A stretch of 64,000 nt of DNA. Origin: Achatina immaculata (taxonomy: Eukaryota > Mollusca > Gastropoda > Stylommatophora > Achatinidae). The stretch's first letter is position 1; every line of letters begins with the position of its first letter. Under the pieces are notes generated by a model. That model did not search any database, was not told the DNA's origin, and worked only from the letters and a program-made list of their open reading frames with translations. Shown in pieces: positions 33,229 to 43,765 of the stretch. The DNA is taken from contig CM019708.1 of NCBI GenBank assembly GCA_009760885.1, positions 18,657,189 through 18,721,188 on the forward strand, given 5' to 3'. The position numbers were made by a program, and so were the translations under genes.

Positions 33229-33236
33229 TATAAAAA
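33229..33236 (+). promoter_or_regulatory. TATA box candidate, gene B
   Basis: TATAAAAA stands about 25 bp upstream of the first unit of the leader minisatellite and about 870 bp upstream of the signal-peptide ATG. Gene C has TATAAA at a matching place, which supports both. Confidence 0.45.
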
Positions 33237-33253
33237 CATAGGGAAGCTGAACC

Positions 33254-34085
33254 GTGAACTTCAAACATTGATCAGCATCTGACAGCAGCAGCATCATCAA
33301 TGGACCTCAAACGTTGATCAGCATCTGACAGCAGCAGCAGCATCATCAGTGGAACTCAAACGTTGATCAGCATCTGACAGCAGCAGCATCATCAGTGGAA
33401 CTCAAACGTTGATTAGCATCTGACAGCAGCAGCAGCATCAGTGGAACTCAAACGTTGATCAGCATCTGACAGCAGCAGCAGCATCAGTGGAACTCAAACG
33501 TTGATCAGCATCTGACAGCAGCAGCAGCATCAGTGGAACTCAAACGTTGATCAGCATCTGACAGCAGCAGCAGCATCAATGGACCTCAAACGTTGATCAG
33601 CATCTGACAGCAGCAGCAGCATCAGTGGAACTCAAACGCTGATCAGCATCTGACAGCAGCAGCATCATCAATGGACCTCAAACGTTGATCAGCATCTGAC
33701 AGTAGCAGCAGCATCGGTGAAACTCAAACGTAGATCAGCATCTGACAGCAGCAGCAGCAGCATCAGTGGAACTCAAACGTTGATCAGCATCTGACAGCAG
33801 CAGCATCAGTGGACCTCAAATGTTGATCAACATCTGACAGCAGCATCAGCATCAGTGGACTTCAAACGTTGATCAGCATCTGACAACAGCAGCTGTAGCA
33901 TCAGTGGACCTCAAACGTTGATCAACATCTGACAGCAGCAGCAGCAGCATCAGTGGACCTCAAACGTTGATCAACATCTGACAGCAGCAGCAGCAGCATC
34001 AGTGGACCTCAAACGTTGATCAACATCTGACAGCAGCAGCATCAGTGGACCTCAAACGTTGATCAGCATCTGACAGCAGCAACAT
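33254..34085. repeat. About 46-bp minisatellite in the presumed leader of gene B
   Basis: About 18 units of 43-49 bp (GGACCTCAAACGTTGATCAG, CATCTGACAG, then 3-5 CAG and CATCA). Unit length varies mainly through the CAG count. The array fills the space between the TATA box and the signal-peptide ATG. Confidence 0.92.
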
Positions 34086-34097
34086 CCGTCACCTGCA

Positions 34098-34146
34098 ATG
34101 AAGATGGAGAAACGCGTCCTTCTGCTCTCTCTGCTGGCGACACCTG
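34098..34146 (+). pseudogene. Signal-peptide exon of a secreted protein (gene B), donor lost
   Basis: ATG at 34098 (or the second ATG at 34104) opens MKMEKRVLLLSLLATP, a basic start and a hydrophobic core as in a secretory signal. It aligns with the exon at 63467-63509 (MEKHVLLVALLASL), and the alignment continues into the intron (ATAACATAATTATCATTAG against GTAATGTGGTTAGCGTTAT). Where gene C has the donor G/GTAATG, this copy has G/ATAACA, so the GT is gone. Reading through adds DNIIIISCYHF and a stop. It is either a dead paralogue or uses a donor I cannot see. Confidence 0.6.
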
Positions 34147-34261
34147 ATAACATAATTATCATTAGTTGTTATCATTTCTAATGCTCTCACGTTATTTCAG
34201 TACACGTTTGTTGTCCACATTTTCCTCAGCCATCTTGTTCATATATAATTCTTCGCTGGCT

Positions 34262-34550
34262 CAAACAAAATTATTGCTCTAAAATAAAGAAGGAATAATT
34301 ATTGCTCTAAAATAAAGACGGAATAATTACTGCTCTAAAATAAGGAAGGAAGAATTACTGCTCTAAAATAAAGAAGTAAGAATTACTTATCTAAAATAAA
34401 GAAGGAAGAATTACTGCTCTAACATAAAGAAGGAAGAATTACTGCTTTAACATAAAGAAGGAAGAATTACTGCTCTAACATAAAGAAGGAAGAGTTACTG
34501 CTCTAACATAAAGAAGGGAGAATTGCTGCTCTAAAATAAGGAAGGAAGAT
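34262..34550. repeat. 28-bp minisatellite (GCTCTAAAATAAAGAAGGAAG...)
   Basis: About ten copies of TGCTCTAAAATAAAGAAGGA plus AGAATTAC, with an ACATAAAG variant in the later copies. Confidence 0.95.
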
Positions 34551-34691
34551 GTGATACAGTACAGTGTTGTGTGGTTACGTGCCTAAAATGATGTTAACAA
34601 TACAACATTGTGCTCTTTCATTTTAGTGGAAGAATGTTTTATGTTGGTTGCCTCATTTCTTCCATCTATCAAGACTCACACTCATGATTTT

Positions 34692-34692
34692 C

Positions 34693-34723
<31 letters not shown>

Positions 34724-35550
34724 TGCCTTTCACTCGCTTGAAAGCATAGGCCACAGATAAAATCTCTCCAGTCATTCCTGTTGTGGGAATTATTCTCTTC
34801 TTCCTTCCATGCACTTTCATAGGACATGCAATGAGAAGAGGGGGCATTGAAAATATTATAACAACAGGAAAAATAGAAGGAAGAAGATCAAGAGGAAGAC
34901 CAAGAGAAATTATACTGGACAGTCTGACGGGATGGTGTGAGAGGAGATCACCAACTGAACTGATGGCCTGCATGAAGGATCGGGTACTCTGGAGAAGCAT
35001 AATAGCCAACGCTAGTCGGCACGGCACCTGATGATGATGATGATGAGGATTCCTTCCATGTGTATCCCTTGTCTCTGAGCACTGTCATAATTGCTCTTCT
35101 CCAAGTAAGTCTAGGTCTTCCTCGTTTTCTATTTCCTTGATGATTCCATGCCAGTGCCTGTCTTGCTATGCTGGTGTCGGGTTTCCTCAGTGTGTGGCCA
35201 ACCCACCTCCATTTCATAGACATGATTTGTAGATTATAAGTTCTTGTCCTGCCATTTCCCAGACCTCCTCGTTCCTGGTCTTGTCCTGCCAATTAATGTT
35301 TAAAATCCTCCTCAAGCAGTAGTTCATGAATGTTTGTATACTCTATTGTCTTGGTCATAACCCATGTCTCCGAATCATGTAGCAGGAGAGTCTTTACGTT
35401 TGTATTGAAAAGCCTAAGTTCGTAGATGACCATATTTTGTTAAGTTGGATGAATGTTGTCCTGGCCTTGGTTATTCTAGCTTTAAACTTTCTTTTCCGTT
35501 CCCTCGTATGTATCAACTATGCTGCCTAAATATGTAAAATATTTTCTCAC
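34692..35550 (-). mobile_element. RTE-E LINE, 3' end with (GAT)n tail, interrupted by RTE-F
   Basis: The minus strand from about 35550 has KYFTYLGSIVDT-like sequence, then NLQIMSMKWRWVGHTLRKP, SIARQALAWNHQGNRKRGRP and WRRAIMTVLRDKGYTWKE. There it breaks at 35050, and the reading resumes on the other side of the insert at 34811 with RNDWRDFICGLCFQASERQ, a stop and a (GAT)n tail (CATCAT on the plus strand at 34697-34722). A second copy lies at 36866-37150. Confidence 0.85.
34812..35049 (+). mobile_element. RTE-F LINE, short 3' end nested in RTE-E, 11-bp target duplication
   Basis: Plus-strand reading GHAMRRGGIENIITTGKIEG, then RSRGRPREIILDSLTGW and ELMACMKDRVLWRSIIANAS ending RHGT plus (GAT)n. 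TTCCTTCCATG stands on both sides (34801-34811 and 35050-35060). Removing the insert and one copy of the duplication restores the RTE-E reading. The same family starts at the right window edge. Confidence 0.9.
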
Positions 35551-36300
35551 ATTAAATACCTTATTCTAGAATTAAACGTCCAGAATTAAACTGGTAAATG
35601 CCGTCTTATACTACTTGTTTTACATCGGCGTTCTTTATGTTAGTGCTGTCGAATGTTTGATGAGTTTGTTCAGCTGTGTGCGGTGCCACAGTGTTATTAT
35701 TGAAGAGTGAAGTATTGTACCTGAGGTGAATGCTGCTACTCGGCGTCTAGCAAAGTAAAGCTGCTGTTCTCCATTGGCAGTAGTCTAAACTGTAGAATCA
35801 CATGTCGTTTTTGTTGCTGTACAAGGCATCTAGTCAGGCACATACACACTTTATATCTCAGAAAAAATGCATGAAATTATAACAAAGTATTTGAAATAAT
35901 TAGAAAGGAAAGCTACATTAGGAAGGAAAGCACAATTTCAAACGCTAATCTTCTTCAATTTTGCCGCAGGCGTTTCGGTTTCTTCCTCTTCTGACCATCT
36001 TTAGTCCATCTTTAGTCCATCATTAGTCCATCTTTACTTCTCAGAATACAGCATTCGAAAGCAGTGTTATCACTTACATTAATATCAGTGAAATTATCAG
36101 TGAAAATATCAGATCATTAGTATCGTTACTTATCTCTTTGTCACCTGAAATATAATGATCTTTTATAATGACAATAGACGCTACTACTTTCTTCTTTCAT
36201 TGACTTCAAACTTGTTATTTCAGTAACAGCTCTTATTTCAGTTACAGTTACTTCTAACAGTTCTAAAGCCAGTATCATTCACATACTCATCTTAGTTTAG
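35551..36300. other. No recognisable feature
   Basis: AT-rich spacer. A short repeat of TTTAGTCCATCA units lies at 36000-36040. Confidence 0.55.
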
Positions 36301-36302
36301 TC

Positions 36303-36436
36303 AGTAAGTCAGTCAGTCATTTGCATGTCCCTTGGGGAACTTTGCTACTTAACAGCTCTCCTGTGGGACTCTCGGTTGTAAATGAGATGCCCTGCAGCTA
36401 ATGCTAATGCGTCCATTAGCAGATCATCAACGATGT
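36303..36436 (-). pseudogene. RTE-A LINE, last 130 bp
   Basis: The reversed terminal RTE-A coding end (HNREAYR region and the DIVDDL-like segment) with the tail read as CAGTCAGTCAGTCATTTGCA on the plus strand. Truncated at an (AT)n run. Confidence 0.8.
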
Positions 36437-36449
36437 CTTGATATATATA

Positions 36450-36640
36450 TATATAAATGGATGTATGTGTGGATGTTCCAGTATACCTCTGAAACACCTG
36501 GAGCAATTTCAACCAAACTTGGTACACATATGACTTACAGTTAAGGAGAAAAGTGATGTGGGGTATGACACCCTCTAGCACCCCTAGGGGCGGGGTGGGT
36601 AGAGTGACATACTATTCACTAAATTCCAGAAGGAAAAAAG
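36450..36640 (+). mobile_element. Helitron-like non-coding segment
   Basis: The segment with GGAGCAATTTCAACCAAACT, TGGTACACATATGACTTA and CCCCTAGGGGCGGGGTGGG resembles non-coding parts of invertebrate Helitrons. The assignment rests on family memory and on the Helitron helicase remnant 800 bp away. Confidence 0.4.
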
Positions 36641-36865
36641 ATTGGTCTAAGTGAGATAATAGTGAAATAGACCGATGCTGATTTAAGAGCAGCATTTGTA
36701 GTCTTCCTTGACAAGTCCCGTGTGGTTACCGGAGTCTGGTGCTAAGTCTGTGGAGAAAAGAATAAGACCACCGCCACCTTCCACGTATATCGTAAGAGGC
36801 GATAAGGAGGTTGAGGGATAAGCCAATGACCTGTTACCTGTAAAAAAAACTGGAGTGTTACAGAA
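36641..36865. other. Uncharacterised interspersed sequence
   Basis: Contains CCACGTATATCGTAAGAGGC, a phrase that looks like a conserved retroelement segment, but no domain can be read and no second copy is present in the window. Confidence 0.3.
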
Positions 36866-37150
36866 ACACGGAGAGGAAAACCAGTGGATTGGCTACACTC
36901 TCAGAAAATCCGACGTCAGCATAGCAAGACAGTCACTAACATGAAATCCTCAAGGAAATCGAAAATTAGGAAGTCCTAGACTTACTTGGAGAAGATATGT
37001 TATGACAGTGCTCAAAGACAAGGGAAGCATATGGAAGAAACCAGTTGTTCCAAGAACTGGGATGACCTGTGCTCTCAAGGGAATGAAAGGCGGTGATGAT
37101 GATGTTGATGATGATGATGATGATGATGATAATGATGATGATGATGATAA
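36866..37150 (+). pseudogene. RTE-E LINE, 3' end with (GAT)n tail
   Basis: Plus-strand WIGYTLRKSDVSIARQSL, NPQGNRKLGSPRLTWRR and VMTVLKDKGSIWKKP, then a (GATGAT)n tail at 37094-37148. It matches the RTE-E copy at 34692-35550. Several stops. Confidence 0.85.
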
Positions 37151-37391
37151 TTCCAAATAATAATTTTGATGGTTTATTTTAGTCAGCCCCCATCGGCATT
37201 GGGGATGAGAGAGGGTGATGTTAGATGAGGGTGAGATGTATATGGAATCGAAAACGACCGATATTAATGTCGAATCCATAGTTTTCGGGGTCGCTGAGAT
37301 GAATAGTGACACTCCCTATGCCGTTTACGCCAAAATTCAGCTCCCATCGGCATGGGGAGTGAGAGATGGTGAAAATTAGGGTGAGTTCTTA

Positions 37392-37630
37392 CTACGGAAC
37401 CTCGACCCGCCAAAACTTTGCAACGGCGCAAGACTGTGTGTAAAGAGGATGCTGGGCAATGTAGTTGAAGCGAATATCTTAACAGGACAAGGATAGGGTG
37501 AAGCAGTTTTTACCCACGGATACCATTCATTCCGACAGATCTCCCTTTTAACTTTAAGATGCAATTTCCAGTGAGACTTGAGTTCTCGATCACGATCAAC
37601 AAGTCACAGGGGACAGTCTGCGCATTATAA
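37392..37630 (+). pseudogene. Helitron Pif1-like helicase, motif V part
   Basis: Plus-strand readings LRNLDPPKLCNGARLCVKRM and LGNVVEANILTGQG, then after a stop and a frameshift QFPVRLEFSITINKSQG. This is the conserved C-terminal stretch of the Pif1-family helicase in Helitrons (LRNLDP...LCNGTRL...TGxxxG...FPxxLxFAMTINKSQG). The next expected motif is missing on this strand. Confidence 0.8.
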
Positions 37631-37671
37631 AGTAAAGTCCTTTACAAATTCACTACAATGTTAACTTAACT

Positions 37672-37785
37672 CCAAACTTGATTATATGCAACATTTTTAC
37701 TGTCGTCTCCAGTAACAATAATAAATACTTTCATGGGTGAACCCACCCTTGAGCATGCAACATAAGGCTGTCCGTGGGAGAAACA
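37672..37785 (-). pseudogene. Helitron Pif1-like helicase, motif VI part, inverted
   Basis: Minus-strand reading CFSHGQPYVACSRVGSP followed by MKVFIIVTGDD and NVAYNQVW, the block that normally follows NKSQG on the same strand (VFSHGQLYVALSRV...NVVY). Here it is flipped relative to 37392-37630. Confidence 0.8.
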
Positions 37786-38097
37786 AATCCACGCCGCAGT
37801 ATTAATAATTAATAAATTCCCGAGCAACGCCAGGTAATCAGTTAGCTGATTATAATCTCTAACTTAACTGGGACAAGCGATTTAGAGAAAATAAAAATCT
37901 TGGCTGATTTACATTCAGCGCCTTAAGCTGTTTTCTATTCAAATAATGATGTTTGTAATGCCTTTGGATGTGAATAACTGGAAGATAAAACGGACAGGAA
38001 AAAAAGACACTTCAATGCTGTCAGTTCCAGATTTTCCTACATCTTTCACTGTCATGAACCGCTAAAAAATATTAATGTATTTTATGTTGATGATATG

Positions 38098-39058
38098 TCA
38101 GAGAACTGCAGGAAGTAGGAGCTGTGAGAGAACTGCAGGAAGTAGGAGCTGTGAGAGAACTGTAGGAAGTAGGAGCTGTGAGAGAACTGCAGGAAGTAGA
38201 AGCTGTGAGAGAACTGCAGGAAGGAGCTGTGAGAGAACTGCAGGAAGTAGGAGCTGTGAGAGAACTGCAGGAAGTAGGAGCTGTGAGAGAACTGCAGGAA
38301 GTAGGAGCTGTGAGAGAACTGCAGGAAGTAGGAGCTGTGATAGAACTGCAGGAAGTAGAAGCTGTGAGAGAACTGCAGGTAGTAGAAGCTGTGAGAGAAC
38401 TTCAAGAAGTAGGAGCTGTGAGAGAACTGCAGGAAGTAGGAGCTGTGATAGAACTGCAGGAAGTAGGAGCTGTGAGAGACCTGCAGGAAGTAGGAGCTGT
38501 GATAGAACTGCAGGAAGTAGAAGCTGTGAGAGAACTGCAGGAAGTAGGAGCTGTGATAGAACTGCAGGGAGTAGAAGCTGTGAGAGAACTTCAAGAAGTA
38601 GAAGCTGTGAGAGAATTGCAGGAAGTAGGAGCTGTGAGAGAACTGCAGGAAGTAGGAGCTGTGAGAGAATTGCAGGAAGTAGGAGCTGTGAGAGAACTGC
38701 AGGAAGTAGAAGCTGTGAGAGAACTGCAGGAAGTAGGAGCTGTGATAGAACTGCAGGAAGTAGGAGCTGTGAGAGACTTGAAGGAAGTAGGAACTGTGAG
38801 AAAACTTCAGGAAGTAGGAGCTGTGAGAGACCTGCAGGAAGTAGGAGCTGTGAGAGAACTGCAGGAAGTAGGAGCTGTGAGAGACTTGAAGGAAGTAGGA
38901 ACTGTGAGAAAACTTCAGGAAGTAGGAGCTGTGAGAGACCTGCAGGAAGTAGGAGCTGTGAGAGAACTGCAGGAAGTAGGAGCTGTGAGAGACTTGAAGG
39001 AAGTAGGAACTGTGAGAAAACTTCAGGAAGTAGGAGCTGTGAGAGAACTGCAGGAAGA
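38098..39058. repeat. 27-bp minisatellite (GAGAGAACTGCAGGAAGTAGGAGCTGT)
   Basis: About 35 units of 27 bp, a multiple of three, so frames on both strands stay open for over 300 codons (CERTAGSRS, RELQEVGAV, SYFLQFSHS and QLLLPAVLS repeats). Near 38800-39020 three copies of a four-unit block (GAGACTTGAAGGAAGTAGGA ... GAGAAAACTTCAGG) show higher-order amplification. No splice context or unique flanking domain points to a protein. The spacer 37860-38090 holds nothing I recognise. Confidence 0.95.
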
Positions 39059-39838
39059 AAGGGCTGTATTCTTTGCCAGTATAGTACTGTTCTCCACAGA
39101 ATAACAAATGTTGTGTACAGAAAAAACAACTTGACGTGTCCAGTAAATGTAAATGTAATCGAAATTTATTGCACTCAGCTGTGACCTTGTCAAACCAAAA
39201 CCCATAAACAGGTTAGGCATTTTCCACATTACCCAATCCCCGTCTCTTGAAGAAACTGATCACTGCTGTCATTGATGTTCATTTAAATATCCTCATATGT
39301 TCGTCACAATCATTAATATACGTCTATCTGTCTTTAAAAATAACCGCGACAATTAAAAAGAAATTCATATCTGTCCTGGAGATTCCACCACTGTCTGTGT
39401 AAACATCAACTGTACTACTACGTAGTCTGGATATATTTATCATATTTATTATAAAAGTAGCAAGAAAAGTCTATATTTTTTGGAAGTTGAAAACTCAGTA
39501 CTAGACTGGACAATTTGTCATCAATGTTGAAGCTGTGTATCTGAACTTATCGTCCGTTTTCGCAGCCTATATTCATCCAGGAAAAAGTGAGATGGTCTGT
39601 CAAAGTCAGTTCATTGAATTTGTCAACATCACCTGCTCTTGTAATGATCTTCAGTCGCATGGTATTAAAAACATCATAAGTATGTTCATTGGTATGTAAG
39701 GTGTACATCAGCAAGATATTGATCCTTTTTTTCATCTTTTTAAAATTTCCATTAATATTTTCATCATAACTTGTTTTTCAGCCATTCTGTTATTTCATTG
39801 GTATACTGCTGTCTGCGTTTACATGCAGACAGGCATGA

Positions 39839-39840
<2 letters not shown>
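39059..39840. other. No recognisable feature
   Basis: AT-rich spacer with no supported gene. Confidence 0.55.

Positions 39841-39885
<45 letters not shown>
39841..39885. repeat. (GA)n microsatellite
   Basis: About 22 GA units. Confidence 0.97.
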
Positions 39886-39887
<2 letters not shown>

Positions 39888-40002
39888 CAGATAGAGCGGT
39901 AGGCAGACAGATATAGTGAAGGACAGAAACGATCTTTCTTTTCGAAAGATGAAGAATTTGACACGTAGGCCTGTCTGATATTCCGCTTATTATCACTCAC
40001 CT

Positions 40003-40278
<276 letters not shown>

Positions 40279-40374
40279 TTAGCATATACTTCTTTTTTAA
40301 ATTGTAGAGTTCAAAAGAATTACACAGAGGCATGCATATACTCGTATTCACTGTATTGGACATTGTTAAGGGAG

Positions 40375-40466
40375 GCCTCTTGATGAGGTAGAAAAACGGG
40401 AAAACGTGGCAAACTACTCGTATCATGCAAGCCCCATGTGACGTTGAACGGCACGGGAAGGATGTA
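40375..40466 (+). pseudogene. RTE-B2 LINE, terminal fragment
   Basis: The last 90 bases of RTE-B2 ([18 protein letters not shown] reading, then ACGTTGAACGGCACGGGAAG and GATGTAGG). It butts directly onto the RTE-A copy. Confidence 0.75.
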
Positions 40467-41400
40467 GGATTTACTATAGCTAATCGGGGGTGCACATTGT
40501 GGCCTTACTTATTTAACTTGTATACTGAAAATATAATGAGGAATGTTAGGAAAGATGTAAACACAGAATATTACGATGCCATAACAACTGGCAGTTATGA
40601 AATGTCAGAGATTAGATATGCCGATGACACAGTATTTCTGTCCACAACACAAAAAGGAATGGGAAAACTAATTATGTCAGTCCCTAAGAACAGCGAAGAG
40701 CAAAACCTATACATTAATGCGAAGAATACTAAATTGATGACAACTGAAATAACAAACAAGGTAGTTGAAATATGTATCAATGAGGAGAAATTGGAGGAAG
40801 AGGAGAGTTTTGAATATCATTGATCACTACTAATTATTAGTGAAGATACAATGAGGGAAATTAAAAGGAAGACATCTATCGCCTTTCAAAAAATAAAACA
40901 ACCTAGGAATCTGTGGAGAGGAGCAGACAGAGCTACAAAAATAAGATTTTTAAGGGCATGCATCTTTCCAATCGCAACATCTGCTTGTGAGACCTGGACA
41001 CTTAACAAAACAGATGAGAAACACATAAATGCCTTTGAATGTAAACAATACAGAAGAGTTCATCAAATATCATGGACACAAAAAAACAGATACATCCATA
41101 CTACAAGAACTTAATATTGAAGAAGGCTGGTTAGTAAAGAGGATTAAAGAGAGAAAACTGAAATATTTTGGACATATTAAACGCCATGATAATCTAGAGA
41201 AGACCGTCTTGTAAGGGTGCATAATGGGAAAAAGAAAGAGAGGAAGACCAAAACGAAGATGGCTGCAAGACATCGTTGATGATCTGCAAATGGATGCATC
41301 AGCAGCAGGCCATCTTGCTCACAACCGAGAGGCTTACAGGAGTGCTTTTAGGGCGCCAAAGTTCCACAAGGGACATGGAAATGAATGAATGAACGAATGA
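40467..41400 (+). pseudogene. RTE-A LINE, reverse-transcriptase C half and 3' end
   Basis: The longest RTE-A copy. It has [30 protein letters not shown] (the YADD catalytic box of the polymerase) and NAKNTKLMTT, then after a TGA a run with SIAFQKIKQPRNLWRG, SACETWTLNKTDEKHINAF and NIEEGWLVKRIKERK, YFGHIKRHDNLEKTVL and the K/R-rich GRPKRRW block. It ends in HNREAYRSAF, CACAAGGGACATGG and an (AATG)n tail. Three stops or frame changes make it inactive. This copy defines the order of the shorter A fragments. Confidence 0.9.
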
Positions 41401-43019
41401 ATCAGTTGGAAAGTGTGTGAAATTTTTTATGTCACTATTATTGAGGCAATTATGATTGTAAAATTAATTTAAACGTATGAACTAAACTTCTGGTGATGGT
41501 CAGTCACAGTAACTGGTTTATATTATCAAAAGCCTGGTTAAAAAGTAAACCAGCTAAGTCGGCTAGAGGATAATCGGGCCAGTAGATTAATGATGCTCAG
41601 TTTACATAGAGAAGAATCAGCAAGTTCTGACTGTGGTTCACCATGTGTTTTTTGTAAAGGTTAAATCTCGTTGTAGATAAGGTAAGAAAATAATATTCAC
41701 ATGACCTTTTAGTTTCCGCTTATGTTTGTAAAGTGTGTTTAATTTTTTTTCATTTAAGGAAAAAAAATAAGTAAAGGACAGAATGTTATATTGAGAAACC
41801 CGGTAGTTTGGAAAGTACTTCATGTGAAGTGAAATACTGAAACACAAGTGGAGCAATACCGGTTTCGATATGCATGAATGAATGAATGATCTTGATTTTC
41901 CTTTATCACTTCATCTTTCACTCTTCCTACACACGATTTAGTATAAGTAATGCAAATTACATGAAAACAATATCTAAGAATGCAAAATGAAACTATTATT
42001 ACAAATATAGCATAATGAACTTACATGACACACGTGCACATACACACATGCACATACACACACACAAATACATTTTGAACGCAATTCTTCTGACATCACA
42101 CTCTTGCACATGCATTAAGATAATGTTACGCCTAGAGCTATTTTAGAACATAACAGAACTCGAGTAATGGTATGAGAGCCTATTGAATATTCTATGGAGC
42201 ATATAGTTACAGACAAGTAAATACTGAAAAAAGCTGAAGTATTACTCATTGATTTTAGATGGTAGGGGAAGGAGTTTCAAAGCTGTACAGCAGAATTTGC
42301 AAGGCTTTTTTTTTACAGATCTAGCCTGGGTTTAGGAATAACACAGTTTTTTTAAACGCTGATTATTTTTAGTGTTTGACGTAAAAAGTGGCCACAGGTA
42401 ATGCAGAACATTGTGTAACCAAAATCTATGAGCAAACTTGAGTGTGTTATAAATGATTCTATGTTTGAAGGAGAGAGAGAGAGAGAGGAGAAAGAGAGAG
42501 ACTGAGAGAGAGAGAGAGAAATGAGAGAGAACGGAAGACCTTTGCTATCAAAAAGGGAGAGAGATAGAGAATGAAAAAGAAAGAGATAGCGTCAGTAGTA
42601 TTTTGACACTGATACATGTACAGTTCTAGAATCAAAGATTACCTTCAGATCTTTTTAGTTTTCAGTGTGTATGCTTTAGTGTATACATTTACTCACTAGA
42701 TGTATCCTCTTTTTGTCAATATCTGAGACAGTTTTTTTAATGAAAGGCGTCCTCAGTCATCCATTATTTTGATTTACTGTTTTTAACACAATATGTGACT
42801 TAGAACTGCTAGAAAAGAACAGAAGATCAGTATTTATAAAGGCACGTTAGTAAGAAAGAATTTTATGGAAACATCAAAGACAGCATTTTAAGAAGAGAAA
42901 ATAGATCATTCTTGAATTCCTAAGGGAACAAAAAGGCAAAACCATGTGTACTTGTACACTGGTTATTAAAATCCTTTCAAATATACTTTGATTTCTGACA
43001 TCTTCAATGCTCTGCTAAA
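41401..43019. other. No recognisable gene; short microsatellites
   Basis: AT-rich sequence with a second small (AATG)n at 41873-41888, CA-rich repeats at 42030-42070 and (GA)n at 42470-42540. No coding region could be supported. Confidence 0.55.
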
Positions 43020-43318
43020 CGAACAGGCACTGAGAACATTACTAAAGAGCTCAAAAGACTACTGTGGAAATGGTTGGGCCACATACTACGAATGGAAAGA
43101 TCAAGACATCTTTATACAGCCTTGACTTTGGACACCTCAAGCAAAAAGAGAGGAGGCCATTGGAGACATAGAAACACACACAATACAGGAAGAACTAAAG
43201 GAAGCAGGAAAGACATGGTTTGATGTATCCCGACTTGCTCTAGACATGATTGGCTGGAGAACCTTTGCTGATGGCTTATGCTCTATTGGGAGTAATGGGG
43301 ACATGATGATGATGATGA
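43020..43318 (+). pseudogene. RTE-D LINE, 3' end with (GAT)n tail
   Basis: Counterpart of 12860-13270: EQALRTLLKSSKD, WKWLGHILRMERSRHLYT, EELKEAGKTWFDVSRLALD and GWRTFADGLCSIGSNGD, then (GAT)n. It is cleaner than the other copy, and the reading stays open over most of its length apart from one frame change. Confidence 0.8.
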
Positions 43319-43633
43319 ATGCTCTATTGAATCTCAGGTCGCTGATTAGAGCTGTTCAGTAGTGTAAAAAGTAATGTAATTTCTCCCTAAACTACCATAT
43401 TACTCCTAATTCATTTATATATGTATGTAGTTACTTCTGTACTGAGTGAATGTGTAAGAGCGAAACGTAAATGTTATATTTTTTTTTATGTCTCTCAGAT
43501 TCAATGTTGTTATGTTTGTTATATGAACAGCATATTTGTAGAATGTCTGGAATAGAGTGAAAGATGTATGATAAAGGGCAGAATGTCAGACGGGCCTGCG
43601 TGCCCAATTCTTAACCCTTTTGAAATAAAGATC

Positions 43634-43658
43634 AATCAATCAATCAATCAATCAATCC
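43634..43658. repeat. (ATCA)n short microsatellite
   Basis: Six ATCA/CAAT units following a poly-A-signal-like AATAAAG. It could be the tail of a degraded retroelement (43440-43633), but no domain is readable. Confidence 0.7.
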
Positions 43659-43765
43659 CCACATCAGTAGGAGTCTCAAGATGTGGGATCACACGATCCT
43701 TTGCATATAATGTAACGATGTAACTGATGCCGTACTACTATGGTCTTAATTTGGTTTACTTTCAG

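Larger units (their letters stand above)
37151..37855. mobile_element. Helitron remnant with an internally inverted segment
   Basis: A helicase coding remnant on the plus strand (37392-37630) is followed at once by the next helicase motif on the minus strand (37672-37785), then by CCCGAGCAACGCCAGGTAAT and a TAATCAG/CTGATTA hairpin, similar to Helitron 3' ends. The left part (37151-37390) has two related GCCCCCATCGGCATTGGGGA-type blocks, likely non-coding Helitron sequence. Confidence 0.65.

Noticed and set aside
34147..34160. U12-type AT-AC intron explaining the missing GT at gene B
   Set aside because: The U12 donor should read ATATCCTT; the sequence is ATAACATA.
38075..39184. 369-, 341-, 343- and 308-codon frames across the 27-bp array
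   Set aside because: They overlap on both strands and follow directly from a repeat length divisible by three.
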